A stretch of DNA of 64,000 nt from JAPWJZ01 sp964575605 (GCA_964575605.1 CAZNRN010000003.1:141957-205956); one strand, 5' to 3'; counted from the stretch's first letter, positions 8,485 through 24,415 are shown. The notes: generated by a model not told the origin, from the letters alone. Numbers and translations are program-made.

Positions 8485-8955
8485 TTACCAGCGGAAGTGA
8501 GCGAAGGCCTTGTTGGCCTCTGCCATTTTGTGCGTGTCTTCGCGCTTTTTCACAGCGGCGCCGCGGTCGTTGTGCGCGTCCATGATTTCGGAAGCGAGTT
8601 TGCTTTCCATGGTCTTGTCGTTGCGGTTCGCGGCTGCATCCTTGATCCAGCGCATTGCGACAGCGATGGCGCGGTTCGGGCGGACTTCGACGGGCACCTG
8701 GTAGGTGGCACCGCCGACGCGGCGGGATTTCACTTCGACCGAGGGCTTAACCTTGTCGAGAGATTCCATGAAGAAGGTGATCGGATCCATCTTGGTTTTG
8801 GACGCGATGATTTCAAGCGCGCCGTAAACGATGTTTTCGGAGACCGATTTCTTGCCCGAGATCATGATCACGTTCATGAACTTGGCGAGGATCAGGTTGT
8901 TGAACTTCGGATCCGGGAGAATTTCGCGTTTTTTGGCGGAATGGCGACGAGACAT
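8485..8955 (-). CDS. rpsG: 30S ribosomal protein S7
   Basis: S7 nucleates assembly of the 30S head and contacts the E site. The 156-residue length and the sequence MSRRHSAKKREILPDPKFNN, the PSVEVKSRRVGGATYQVPVEV block and the C-terminal FAHFRW ending are all canonical. It sits 14 bases after rpsL and 30 bases before fusA. Confidence 0.97.
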   Translation of the reverse strand: MSRRHSAKKREILPDPKFNNLILAKFMNVIMISGKKSVSENIVYGALEIIASKTKMDPITFFMESLDKVKPSVEVKSRRVGGATYQVPVEVRPNRAIAVAMRWIKDAAANRNDKTMESKLASEIMDAHNDRGAAVKKREDTHKMAEANKAFAHFRW

Positions 8956-8969
8956 GTTTTAAAAACCCC

Positions 8970-9341
8970 TTATTTCGGTTTCTTTGCGCCGTAGCGGGAG
9001 CGCGATTTTCTGCGTTTATCGACGCCCTGCGTATCGAGGGTGCCGCGGATGATTTTGTAACGGACGCCGGGAAGGTCTTTCACACGGCCGCCGCGCACGA
9101 GAACCACAGAGTGTTCCTGCAGGTTGTGGCCGACGCCGGGAATGTAGCAGATGGCTTCGCGGCCGTTGGTCATGCGCACTTTTGCGACTTTGCGCAGTGC
9201 GGAGTTAGGCTTTTTGGGGGTCGTCGTGTAGACGCGCGTGCAAACGCCGCGTTTCTGCGGGTTACCTTGCAGGTCGGCGTTCTTCTTGCGCTTGAATTGA
9301 GCCGTACGGCCTTTGCGCACGAGTTGGTTTATTGTTGGCAT
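8970..9341 (-). CDS. rpsL: 30S ribosomal protein S12
   Basis: S12 is at the decoding centre. The 123 residues begin MPTINQLVRKGR. The TTPKKPNSALRKVAKVR block and the GGRVKDLPGVRYK block keep the lysines that are usually changed in streptomycin-resistant mutants, so a sensitive-type sequence is expected. It is the first gene of the str-S10 operon, about 208 bases downstream of the promoter at 9550-9577. Confidence 0.98.
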   Translation of the reverse strand: MPTINQLVRKGRTAQFKRKKNADLQGNPQKRGVCTRVYTTTPKKPNSALRKVAKVRMTNGREAICYIPGVGHNLQEHSVVLVRGGRVKDLPGVRYKIIRGTLDTQGVDKRRKSRSRYGAKKPK

Positions 9342-9549
9342 TTAAAGCCCTTCCTCGGTTTAACAACGTACAAAATCTTTGTCGTGAGGATGAGGGCAAC
9401 ACCTGCCAGCTGCACTTATACAGTGCGCGACAGGATACCGATCTTTGAAGATCAGTCTAACTTCCACTTTTCCCGCGGAAGACGGTTAAAAAACCGGACT
9501 GCGTCTAGACCAAGTACGTCTACCACCAGCCCATCCTTAGAGCGTGCGC

Positions 9550-9577
9550 AATATATCATGGGTTTTGTTTAGGTCAA
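9550..9577 (-). promoter_or_regulatory. Sigma-70 type promoter of the str-S10 operon
   Basis: On the minus strand TTGACC (9572-9577) and TATATT (9550-9555) are separated by 16 bases, close to the consensus. The predicted transcript has a leader of roughly 200 bases before rpsL, with a short palindrome (GATCTT/AAGATC at 9440-9453) and no open frame I can support. No second convincing promoter is seen within the following 14-gene array. Confidence 0.75.
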
Positions 9578-9658
9578 GCATTCTGTGCAGATAGCCTTGT
9601 TTTTTCATACGAAGGGCAATTGCGCCCCCCCTCTGCCCCATTCTTTCGTTATGGATAG

Positions 9659-9697
9659 CAATATTATTTCGTCGTATGGGCGTTTTGAATAATATTG
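9659..9697. repeat. Inverted repeat, 10-bp arms, 19-base spacer
   Basis: CAATATTATT and its exact complement AATAATATTG flank 19 bases in the gene-free stretch between the str promoter and the SRP RNA gene. It could be a pair of operator half-sites or simply an AT-rich palindrome. The rest of 9578-9774 shows no gene I can support. Confidence 0.45.
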
Positions 9698-9774
9698 GTA
9701 CCCAGCCCCAAAAACCCCGTTACCCCCTCTTTTGCCTCCTGTTTTCCATGATTCGCCTCAAGTGGACAGAACCC

Positions 9775-9803
9775 TTGCCTTGGGCGCGGAATCAATCCAT
9801 ATT
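9775..9803 (+). promoter_or_regulatory. Promoter of the SRP RNA gene
   Basis: TTGCCT (9775-9780) and CATATT (9798-9803) lie 17 bases apart. The predicted start of transcription falls at or next to base 9811, exactly the first base of the SRP RNA helix, which supports both calls. Confidence 0.6.
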
Positions 9804-9810
9804 GCCTTCC

Positions 9811-9902
9811 GGAAGAGCTGGGCGGGCGAATGTATCGCTAACCCGGCCAGGGCCGAGAGGCAGCAACCGTACCGATTTTCATCCGGGTCGTTCAGTTCTT
9901 CC
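9811..9902 (+). ncRNA. ffs: Signal recognition particle RNA (4.5S type)
   Basis: The apical hairpin GGCCAGGGCCGAGAGG followed by CAGCAACC aligns base for base with helix 8 of E. coli 4.5S RNA. It keeps the CAGG/AGCA symmetric loop and has a GAGA (GNRA) tetraloop in place of GGAA. A U-A pair is replaced by G-C, a compensatory change. The ends GGAAGAGCTG (9811-9820) and CAGTTCTTCC (9893-9902) pair along their whole length with one G-U. The RNA binds Ffh and guides membrane-protein targeting. No classical terminator follows. Confidence 0.9.
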
Positions 9903-9980
9903 ACTTATTCCCCGCCAGTTGCCGGATTTTTTATTTACCAGCGCGCCTTCGCGCGGGCGGGTCGTTCAGTTCTTCCACTT
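9884..9980 (+). repeat. Direct repeat of the SRP RNA 3' end
   Basis: A 23-base segment at 9884-9906, which contains the 3' strand of the SRP RNA helix, is repeated exactly at 9958-9980, 74 bases downstream. Between them is a small CGCGC/GCGCG hairpin (about 9943-9956). The second copy has no apical SRP hairpin of its own, so it is a partial copy rather than a second gene. Confidence 0.8.
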
Positions 9981-10017
9981 CCCTTACAATAATAATAAAA
10001 GCCGTCAGCAATTAAGC

Positions 10018-10046
10018 TTGACCGGCCATTTATATTTACATATTCT
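10018..10046 (+). promoter_or_regulatory. Promoter for the 10074 gene
   Basis: TTGACC (10018-10023) and TATTCT (10041-10046) are 17 bases apart, and the -10 box ends about 27 bases ahead of the start codon of the small tailed protein downstream. Confidence 0.6.
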
Positions 10047-10073
10047 TCGTGACAGCAATTACAAGAGGCAATG

Positions 10074-10694
10074 ATGACTATATATCCCTACGGCCGCCAC
10101 AACCTTTCCCGCAAATGGGATATCGCCGCAATCGACCTGCCCGTCCCCAACCGCCTGATCGAGGACGAAGACAAGAATGAATGGGCATCTTATCTCGACT
10201 GCCTTTCTCCCGCCCAGCAGCTGCGCAAAGTGGCTCAGGCGACTGACCAGTTCCTCGAACTGCTCGACAAAGCGCCGAAAGACCTGACCCTGCTGTCCGA
10301 GCGCGAACAGGTCCTGGTCTTTTCGAAATGGATGGCCATGACCTATGCCGCGAATACGCTGGGCAAGCGCCTGCAGTTCTGCGAAGGCGAAGGCAAGAAA
10401 TCGAAAGAATATCCCACCGACATGGATTGCAATTTCTCGCAGCTCATCGACTTCCTGAAATCGGTTAATTCGCCGGACGTAAAGGCATGGGAAAAGCGCC
10501 GCGAGAGGCATCACTTCTATAGCAACGAGGAAGATACCCCTTTCAGCAAGTTGCTGAACCTCGGCTTTACCACTTTTGCGAACAGCGAAAATGCACGAAA
10601 AGCCCCGCCTCCGCTGGATGCGCCGCCGGTCGGCCTCGACAAGGATATGCCTGTCAAAAAGCCTATTCATATCAAGCCCGTAGGACCGCGCTAA
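10074..10694 (+). CDS. Hypothetical protein with KP-type C-terminal tail
   Basis: About 206 residues, no family recognised. It is soluble by appearance, charged, with no signal peptide or membrane segment. The middle is helical (residues 45-160), then a Pro-rich linker (RKAPPPLDAPP) leads to the C-terminal PVKKPIHIKPVGPR. That ending resembles the tails of ten other proteins in this window. Either of two adjacent ATGs (10071 or 10074) could be the start; the AGAGG motif fits 10074 better. It has its own promoter. The base use is like that of neighbouring genes. Confidence 0.8.
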   Translation: MTIYPYGRHNLSRKWDIAAIDLPVPNRLIEDEDKNEWASYLDCLSPAQQLRKVAQATDQFLELLDKAPKDLTLLSEREQVLVFSKWMAMTYAANTLGKRLQFCEGEGKKSKEYPTDMDCNFSQLIDFLKSVNSPDVKAWEKRRERHHFYSNEEDTPFSKLLNLGFTTFANSENARKAPPPLDAPPVGLDKDMPVKKPIHIKPVGPR

Positions 10695-10726
10695 TCCCTG
10701 TCTCCTGCTGCTTTGCAGCAAAACAG

Positions 10727-10755
10727 TTGACAGAAACACGGGTCTATGGTGTTAT
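10727..10755 (+). promoter_or_regulatory. Promoter of a long leader ahead of the 11014 gene
   Basis: A perfect TTGACA (10727-10732) lies 17 bases from TGTTAT (10750-10755). The start codon it could serve is about 255 bases away. The stretch between, 10756-11013, holds no open frame I can support but has several hairpins: GCTTC/GAAGC near 10761-10776, TACTGCG/CGCAGTA near 10838-10858, and GCGCC/GGCGC near 10986-11000. A structured leader or a small RNA is possible. Confidence 0.5.
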
Positions 10756-11013
10756 GTATCAGCTTCGCAAGAAGCCGCGGGATTTGATGTCAGCTTGCTG
10801 CCGCGTGACCAACAGCTAAAGCGCCGCAGGTTTAACTACTGCGGGACAACGCAGTAACAAGGATTAAACCAGTGGCCAACATCTCTTCCCTCCCCCGTCA
10901 CGACCGAATGTGAACTGCCTCACATCTTGAGTCCGATTCTCTCTCCGTAATAAAAACATGCGCCGCTATGGCGCTTTAGATATCGCGCCCTTTGGCGCAA
11001 AGGCAGACATACA

Positions 11014-12435
11014 ATGACCGACGTTCGTAACGACGACTTTACCCGCATCAATACCGTTGATGACGTGATCCCGCTCTACAAAGGCAATGGCCTGGCCTCC
11101 GACCGCCAGTACATCGGTTTCGAAACCGAAATCTGCGTCTATAAAAAAGGCCAGGACGGCAAGCCCGTCGCCACCTCGTCGCAGGATTGCGCCGAACTGC
11201 TGCAGCACCTGAAAAACCGCGGGCAGCAGCCGCAGCTGGAAATGGCCTCGGCCGTCGAATACGCCAGCCCCGCGTTCCGCGTCACCGACGTGCCGCAGCT
11301 GGTGAAAGAAATCCAGAACGGCTGGCAGGAATACAATGCCGCCATCCGCGAAAAAGGCTTCATCGCAAATGATTCCGCGCTGCTGCCCTTCGTCACGCTG
11401 GAATCGGCGGAAAGCAACCTGGTCGACCGCGACCGCGCGCGCGGCCTCGTCAAAGGCATGAAGCTGCACAAGAACCCCGAGTTTTTGAAAGTCACGCTGC
11501 TCTGCACTTCGACGCAGGTGAGCCTGTCTTACAAGGATCCCGCAGACCTGCATGACATCCTGACCACCGGCTATGCGCTGCAGGCTCCGCTCTACGCGCT
11601 CTTCGGTAATTATCCGGCATTTGTGGAAGGCAGCAAAGAGCGTATCGATTACAACCCCCGCGCCGCCTTCTACGAGAAATTCGGCGCGCAGGGCGGCATC
11701 CCTGAATCGCTGCTGACCGCAAAGGACGGCGATGATTTCATCCGCAAGCACGCCCAACAGGTCTTCAATACGGGGCTGCTGTATTACTACGACCACGACA
11801 AGACGCTGGTCTGGCCGGAAAAGCCCGTGACGTTTGAAGAACTGAAAGCCATCGGCCTTAACACCCGCACCAATTACGACCTTGCCGAAAGCTTTATCTA
11901 TACCGACCTGAAGGTCTGCAACATCCGCGACGAGGAAGGCCGTCCCGTCGGCAAGCGCGTCGAAGTGCGCGGGCTGGATGCCGGCGCCCTGGGCGTTCAG
12001 GCAGGTGTGCCCTTTATCCATGCCACGCTGCGCGACCCTGAGACGCGCGAACAGGTGAAGGCGCTGCTGGCTGATTACGGCCTCTCGCCCGATCAAGACG
12101 GCTGGCAGCAGCGCGTGCTGGATGCGCGCCACAACGCGGCTTTCCATGGCGGCAAGTTTATCGATGTCGCCTTCGGCCAGCGCCCTGACGGCACGGCCGG
12201 CAACCTGAAAGACTTCTGCCGTGAGCTGGGCACGCTGCTGGAGTTGCATGCGCAGCGCAACCCTGCTATCGCCCCTGCCCTGCAGCCGCTGACAGAAATC
12301 TGCCGCACCGGCCTGACGCAGGCGGAACAGACCTCGCGCGCGACCAAAGACTACGACCACGCCAACCGCCGGCTGCTGGCGAACGATAACCAGCCGCAGG
12401 CAGCCGCGAAGGCGAAACAGGCGAACAAACTCTAA
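11014..12435 (+). CDS. GCS2-like (glutamate-cysteine ligase-type) protein
   Basis: 473 residues. The block YIGFETEICVY (33-43) resembles the GxExE opening of carboxylate-amine ligases of the glutamate-cysteine ligase/GCS2 group. QLEMASAVEYASPAF (about 75-89) and VEVRGLDAG (about 319-327) resemble their acidic substrate and metal-binding strands. If correct, it would join an amino acid to a carboxylate with ATP; the substrate cannot be told. The Ala/Lys-rich C-terminus appears disordered. It ends just before a strong terminator. A second, more typical GCS2 gene lies at 43579-44823. The family assignment is tentative; that it is a real gene is not. Confidence 0.7.
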   Translation: MTDVRNDDFTRINTVDDVIPLYKGNGLASDRQYIGFETEICVYKKGQDGKPVATSSQDCAELLQHLKNRGQQPQLEMASAVEYASPAFRVTDVPQLVKEIQNGWQEYNAAIREKGFIANDSALLPFVTLESAESNLVDRDRARGLVKGMKLHKNPEFLKVTLLCTSTQVSLSYKDPADLHDILTTGYALQAPLYALFGNYPAFVEGSKERIDYNPRAAFYEKFGAQGGIPESLLTAKDGDDFIRKHAQQVFNTGLLYYYDHDKTLVWPEKPVTFEELKAIGLNTRTNYDLAESFIYTDLKVCNIRDEEGRPVGKRVEVRGLDAGALGVQAGVPFIHATLRDPETREQVKALLADYGLSPDQDGWQQRVLDARHNAAFHGGKFIDVAFGQRPDGTAGNLKDFCRELGTLLELHAQRNPAIAPALQPLTEICRTGLTQAEQTSRATKDYDHANRRLLANDNQPQAAAKAKQANKL

Positions 12436-12466
12436 CGGCATCCTTCCGAACCGGTTAGAAGCGAAG

Positions 12467-12497
12467 AAGGACGGGGTTTATGCCCCGTCCTTTTTTT
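12467..12497 (+). terminator. Intrinsic terminator after the 11014 gene
   Basis: AAGGACGGGG and CCCCGTCCTT form a 10-bp stem with a 6-base loop, followed by a run of T. It lies 32 bases past the stop codon. The following 12498-12720 carries only the upstream region of the next gene. Confidence 0.9.
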
Positions 12498-12720
12498 CGC
12501 ACATATATGTTGCATGCTTTGATAATCGCCGCGTCAAATTTTTCTTGCAGCGCCTGTTATCAAAAAGATTCGTAATCTGAGTCGCGCGTCGCTTGTTTCA
12601 GGAAACTGTTGCGGCTGCGGCATTCATGGGGCGTTTAACGGAACTTTAACCGCACCGGCTCATACTGGCTCTCACTCAAGCATACCAACAACAGCTTCAT
12701 CCCAACAAAGGAGACCTCTC

Positions 12721-13302
12721 ATGGCTTCATTCAAAATCCATACCCCCGAAAACGCCCCCGAACAATCGCGCCCGATGCTGAAAGAACTGCATGCACGCCT
12801 CGGCTTCGTGCCGAACATCTTCGGTGCGCTGGCTGAATCGCCCACCGCTCTCCGCGCATGGCTCGGCCTGAAAACCACCGTTGAAACCGGGCTTCTCTCG
12901 CCCGTCGAGCGCAAGATCGTCACGATGACCGGCAGCTACCTGAACAACTGCAGCTACTGTATTGCCGCCGGCACGACCATGGGCGAAAAAGAAGGCGTCT
13001 CGCGCGACGTGCTGGAAGCCCTGCGTTCCGACAAGCCGCTGAAAGACGCGAAGCTGGAGCAGCTGCGCCAGTTCACCAAGGCCGTCATGAAACGCATGGG
13101 CCGCCCCGACCAGACGGATATCGACGCCGTCCTGAAAGCGGGCTACACCAACGCACATATCCTTGAAGTTGTCGCGATCATCTCCCTCAACATCATGGGC
13201 AACTACGTCAACCACATCGTCGGCACCCCGCTCGACAAAGCCTTCGAACCCAACAAGTTCGAAGAGCGCAAAGTCAGCGTCCGCATGTCCGACGCCGCCT
13301 GA
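12721..13302 (+). CDS. AhpD-like / carboxymuconolactone decarboxylase family protein
   Basis: 193 residues of the AhpD-like fold, seen in uncharacterised peroxidase-related proteins. The redox pair is C77-S-Y-C80, and E64 lies upstream as in AhpD. The residue four positions after the second cysteine, normally the catalytic histidine of CxxCxxxH, is Gly84, so the usual proton relay is incomplete. Peroxidase or thiol-redox activity is therefore uncertain. A strong AAAGGAGACC motif sets the start. The gene is monocistronic between a terminator and a bidirectional stem-loop. Confidence 0.85.
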   Translation: MASFKIHTPENAPEQSRPMLKELHARLGFVPNIFGALAESPTALRAWLGLKTTVETGLLSPVERKIVTMTGSYLNNCSYCIAAGTTMGEKEGVSRDVLEALRSDKPLKDAKLEQLRQFTKAVMKRMGRPDQTDIDAVLKAGYTNAHILEVVAIISLNIMGNYVNHIVGTPLDKAFEPNKFEERKVSVRMSDAA

Positions 13303-13323
13303 TACGCTACGGATTGATGAAAG

Positions 13324-13353
13324 AAGCCGGGCAGCTCACACTGCCCGGCTTCG
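13324..13353. terminator. Bidirectional stem-loop terminator between convergent genes
   Basis: GAAGCCGGGCAG and CTGCCCGGCTTC form a perfect 12-bp stem with a 6-base loop. On the minus strand it is followed by TTTC, so it best serves the ankyrin gene ending at 13378. It can also stop the AhpD-like transcript. Confidence 0.75.
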
Positions 13354-13377
13354 CCGTACTATAGAGCGTGTGTGTCT

Positions 13378-14154
13378 TCAAGGTTTTAGCTTGATCGTTT
13401 TCGAAACCGTCACCGCGCTGTTTGTGCGCACGCTGGCAGCGTAAATCGCCTGCATTTTAGCGGGATGCCCGTTGATGATGGCGTGTATCTCGCGCCGCTT
13501 TTCCTCGGGGTCTTCGATGCAGTCCCAGTTCGCCGCCACATTCAGGGCGTCCTTGCCTGAAGGCGTGGAAACGGAAGGTTTCGCGCCATGGTCGAGCAGG
13601 AATTCAAGCGCCTCGCATTTACCAAGGTGCGAAGCCGCCATTAACGGCGTCGAATCCCAGCTGTCGCCATGCACCTTGTTTAGCTGCACGCCATATTTGA
13701 CGAGGACTGCCAGGCACTCGATGTTGTTCCATTTCGCCGCGCTGGTAACGGGGCTATTGTTTTCGTTAGGACCTTCACATGACGCGCCGCAGGCCAGCAA
13801 GAATTCAAGCGCGGCAGCATTCTGGAAGTGGACGGCACGCCCGACCGGGCTCATGAAATCCGTTGGCTGCCGGGCGATACTGTCCTTGATTGCGTCCATT
13901 GCCCCTTCCGCCAGCATGTCGGTGGCGCTTTTACCCGCGGCATTTTTCCATGTCGGCGCTTCCGGATAATTCAGGAGGATTTCGAGGAAGGCCGCACTGT
14001 CGCTTTGTTCAATGGCACGAAACAGGGCGGGCGGCGCAGCCTCCGCTCTGCGGACGCGCTCCGCATCGGACTTCTCGATCTTCCGCTGCAGGCGGCGGTC
14101 AGCAAAGGCATCGTCTGCCTGTCGTGCTTTTTTCCTGAACCAATCGCGTAGCAT
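13378..14154 (-). CDS. Ankyrin-repeat protein with C-terminal tail
   Basis: 258 residues, with a basic N-terminal helix (RDWFRKKARQADDAFADRRLQRKI) and about four ankyrin-type repeats from residue 45 to 215, for example TPLMAASHLGKCEALEFLLDHGA. The ending SAVTVSKTIKLKP is a variant of the tail found on ten other proteins here. There is no signal peptide. Ankyrin repeats bind proteins; the partner is unknown. It probably shares a transcript with the 14165 gene upstream, since only 10 bases separate them. Confidence 0.88.
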   Translation of the reverse strand: MLRDWFRKKARQADDAFADRRLQRKIEKSDAERVRRAEAAPPALFRAIEQSDSAAFLEILLNYPEAPTWKNAAGKSATDMLAEGAMDAIKDSIARQPTDFMSPVGRAVHFQNAAALEFLLACGASCEGPNENNSPVTSAAKWNNIECLAVLVKYGVQLNKVHGDSWDSTPLMAASHLGKCEALEFLLDHGAKPSVSTPSGKDALNVAANWDCIEDPEEKRREIHAIINGHPAKMQAIYAASVRTNSAVTVSKTIKLKP

Positions 14155-14164
14155 TGCTGACCCT

Positions 14165-14503
14165 TTAGATGGTTTTGGGGGCGATGGTAACGGCGTGTTT
14201 AACCGTCTTGATCTCGATGGTTCGGCCGCGTTTCAATTCGGGAATTACAAATCCATGGTCATAGGCGCAGACGTCGCCTTCGCTGCTGGCACCACCCTGC
14301 TGGAGAGCTTCAATTTTAAGGGCTTGCGCCGCGATAAGGTCATCTTGTGCGTTTATCAGTTCTTCCTGTGCGGCGCGAATTTCGCTGTTCTGGTAGTCGC
14401 GGTAGCCATGACCGGCAACGGCCAGCGCAAATCCGGCATAAAGGGCGCCTTTCACCCATTTGTTCATTTTCTTCTTTGACGGAATAGTGGCGGCGGACTG
14501 CAT
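14165..14503 (-). CDS. Small single-span membrane protein with C-terminal tail
   Basis: 112 residues, no known family. A Lys-rich start is followed by one hydrophobic segment (WVKGALYAGFALAVAGHGY, about 16-34), then an Ala/Gln/Leu-rich helix likely to form a coiled coil (40-68), then a short domain ending KTVKHAVTIAPKTI, which resembles the recurrent tail. Predicted topology is N-in with the coiled coil outside, or the reverse. It is first in a two-gene unit with the ankyrin gene and has a TTGACA promoter upstream. Confidence 0.75.
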   Translation of the reverse strand: MQSAATIPSKKKMNKWVKGALYAGFALAVAGHGYRDYQNSEIRAAQEELINAQDDLIAAQALKIEALQQGGASSEGDVCAYDHGFVIPELKRGRTIEIKTVKHAVTIAPKTI

Positions 14504-14552
14504 AAATTTTCTCCTGATACGGGCGCAATAGGCGCTTTTAAAACTGTCGCGT

Positions 14553-14581
14553 ACATTAGATGAAATTGAGAATTATGTCAA
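14553..14581 (-). promoter_or_regulatory. Promoter for the 14503 gene
   Basis: TTGACA (14576-14581) and TAATGT (14553-14558) are 17 bases apart on the minus strand. The -35 box lies inside the 17-base element 14569-14585, which recurs with one mismatch at 33793-33809, upstream of the ankyrin cluster. Confidence 0.55.
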
Positions 14582-14662
14582 ATATTGTCCTGCCTAGGCC
14601 AATATCTAATAATATTATTTAATTTCAATATCTTAAGTGTATCAAATATAAGCAGATTTTCT

Positions 14663-14691
14663 TTGACTTGCAGGGCAAAGTGTAATAGATT
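14663..14691 (+). promoter_or_regulatory. Promoter for the 14729 gene
   Basis: TTGACT (14663-14668) and TAGATT (14686-14691) are 17 bases apart in an AT-rich divergent intergenic region, about 37 bases ahead of the start codon. Confidence 0.6.
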
Positions 14692-14728
14692 ATGGAAAAA
14701 TAAAGCTATATAAGAAGAGGGTGCATTC

Positions 14729-15355
14729 ATGCCAACCGGTTATACCGATAAAGTCCTGAAAGGAAGCACTTTCGAGGAATTCGCCCTCGATACCGCCTCG
14801 GCTTTCAGCCACCTCGCCCAGTCGATCAATGAAAAGGGCGACTTGCACGCACCCCTGCCCGACCCGGAAAAGGCAGCGCGGTCATACCATGATGAACGGG
14901 TAGCCGAAGCGCAGAAAACCCTGAAGAACTCTCTGAAGATGTCCTTCGCCAGCGCCGCGCGCAAGGCACAGAAGGAATATGATGAGGAAAAACAATCGCT
15001 GACCGAAGCCCTGTCGCAAACTATCCAGAACGGCTTCAAGCTCGAGAAGATGATCCAGCAGGTGCTGGAATACGAAGCACCCGACACAGAGGCGCACAAG
15101 GCCCACAAGAAATACATGCTCGACCAGCTGAAGACGACCATGGAGCATGACGCCGACCCGAAATATTACAATGAAAGGTTGGGCGAATTGAAACTCCTCA
15201 CTGCGCAGGAATGGAAAGAAAAAACTATCAAGCAGGCCAAAAGCGATATCGAATACCATAGCGCAGAGGCCGAGAAGGATCGCGCAAGGGCGCGGGAAAG
15301 CGTCAGCTTCCTGGCGAATCTGCGCGCCGCCGTGAAACCCGGACCCAAGACCTGA
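14729..15355 (+). CDS. Hypothetical alpha-helical protein (MPTGYT family-like)
   Basis: 208 residues, highly charged, mainly helical with likely coiled coils at 70-120 and 160-200. The opening MPTGYTDKV and the early FEEFALDTASAF segment recall a family of uncharacterised cytosolic proteins that I associate with phages and diverse bacteria; this is from memory and function is unknown. An AGAGGGTG motif precedes the ATG. It has its own promoter and a strong shared terminator, so it stands alone. Confidence 0.8.
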   Translation: MPTGYTDKVLKGSTFEEFALDTASAFSHLAQSINEKGDLHAPLPDPEKAARSYHDERVAEAQKTLKNSLKMSFASAARKAQKEYDEEKQSLTEALSQTIQNGFKLEKMIQQVLEYEAPDTEAHKAHKKYMLDQLKTTMEHDADPKYYNERLGELKLLTAQEWKEKTIKQAKSDIEYHSAEAEKDRARARESVSFLANLRAAVKPGPKT

Positions 15356-15366
15356 TCTCAGGCGAC

Positions 15367-15406
15367 AAAAAACCCCCGCCGCGTCTAACGCAGGCGGGGG
15401 TTTTTG
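15367..15406. terminator. Bidirectional intrinsic terminator
   Basis: AAAAACCCCCGCC and GGCGGGGGTTTTT flank a 12-base loop. The A and T runs on each side let it work in both directions, for the plus-strand 14729 gene and the minus-strand 15419 gene. Confidence 0.9.
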
Positions 15407-15418
15407 TTTGATGCCCTA

Positions 15419-15856
15419 TTACTTCATATTCTGGACGATACCGTTTTGCGTCTCTGACATTTTTTCCATCAGGTTCGACATAAGCGCCATCATCTTGGCC
15501 ATATGGTCCTGCATCTGCTGGATTCGCAGCTGCTGGTCGTCGGGCAGGCCAGTGATGGAATTCAGCTTTGTGTTCAGCGCCTTTACCTGCGCCTCCAGCT
15601 GCTTCACCTTGGCTTGGTTGGGGTTGGGCAATTTCAAGGCTTTCGGGGGTTTCGCAACGGTGCCAGCGCTTGCTTGCGACTTGCCGGTTTGTCCCTGTAT
15701 CAGCCCGCGCTGGCGCGCAGCGTCCTGAAGCGCGTCGTCGTTCGCGTTGTCGGCTTTCTGCTGCGTGACGGTGTTCAACTGGCTGATGCCGTCGGTTCCT
15801 GCCTGTGCATGGCATGGCAGCAGGATAAGCGCGAGGGCGAGAATGAAATAACGCAT
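15419..15856 (-). CDS. Secreted coiled-coil protein, unknown function
   Basis: 145 residues with a clear signal peptide (MRYFILALALILLPCHAQAG, cleavage probably after AQA). The mature part has a Gln/Ala-rich region, a Pro/Lys linker and a Gln/Met-rich coiled coil (about residues 80-140, KQLEAQVKALNTKLNSITG). Likely periplasmic. No family recognised. It lies immediately downstream of the rpoC terminator and may have its own promoter. The 27732 gene is similar in style (signal peptide, short coiled coil) but not clearly homologous. Confidence 0.8.
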   Translation of the reverse strand: MRYFILALALILLPCHAQAGTDGISQLNTVTQQKADNANDDALQDAARQRGLIQGQTGKSQASAGTVAKPPKALKLPNPNQAKVKQLEAQVKALNTKLNSITGLPDDQQLRIQQMQDHMAKMMALMSNLMEKMSETQNGIVQNMK

Positions 15857-15883
15857 GTTTTTTTACTCCTTTGAAATGGGGGA

Positions 15884-15920
15884 AAGAAAAACCCCCGCCG
15901 CGGTAATCCGCAGGCGGGGG
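15884..15920 (-). terminator. Intrinsic terminator of rpoBC
   Basis: On the minus strand CCCCCGCC...GGCGGGGG, with an inner GCGG/CCGC pairing, is followed by TTTTTCTTTC. It lies 24 bases past the rpoC stop codon. Confidence 0.9.
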
Positions 15921-15943
15921 ATATTCTTTAGACAGTCATTGGC

Positions 15944-20170
<4,227 letters not shown>

Positions 20171-20191
20171 AGGTGTTCTCCCAAATTCCGA

Positions 20192-24415
<4,224 letters not shown>

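Noticed and set aside
9943..9957. CGCGC/GCGCG hairpin as the SRP RNA terminator
   Set aside because: It is not followed by a T-run on the plus strand; the nearby T-run lies before it.
9943..9980. A second SRP RNA gene
   Set aside because: Only the 3' strand is repeated. There is no apical Ffh-binding hairpin and no 5' strand.
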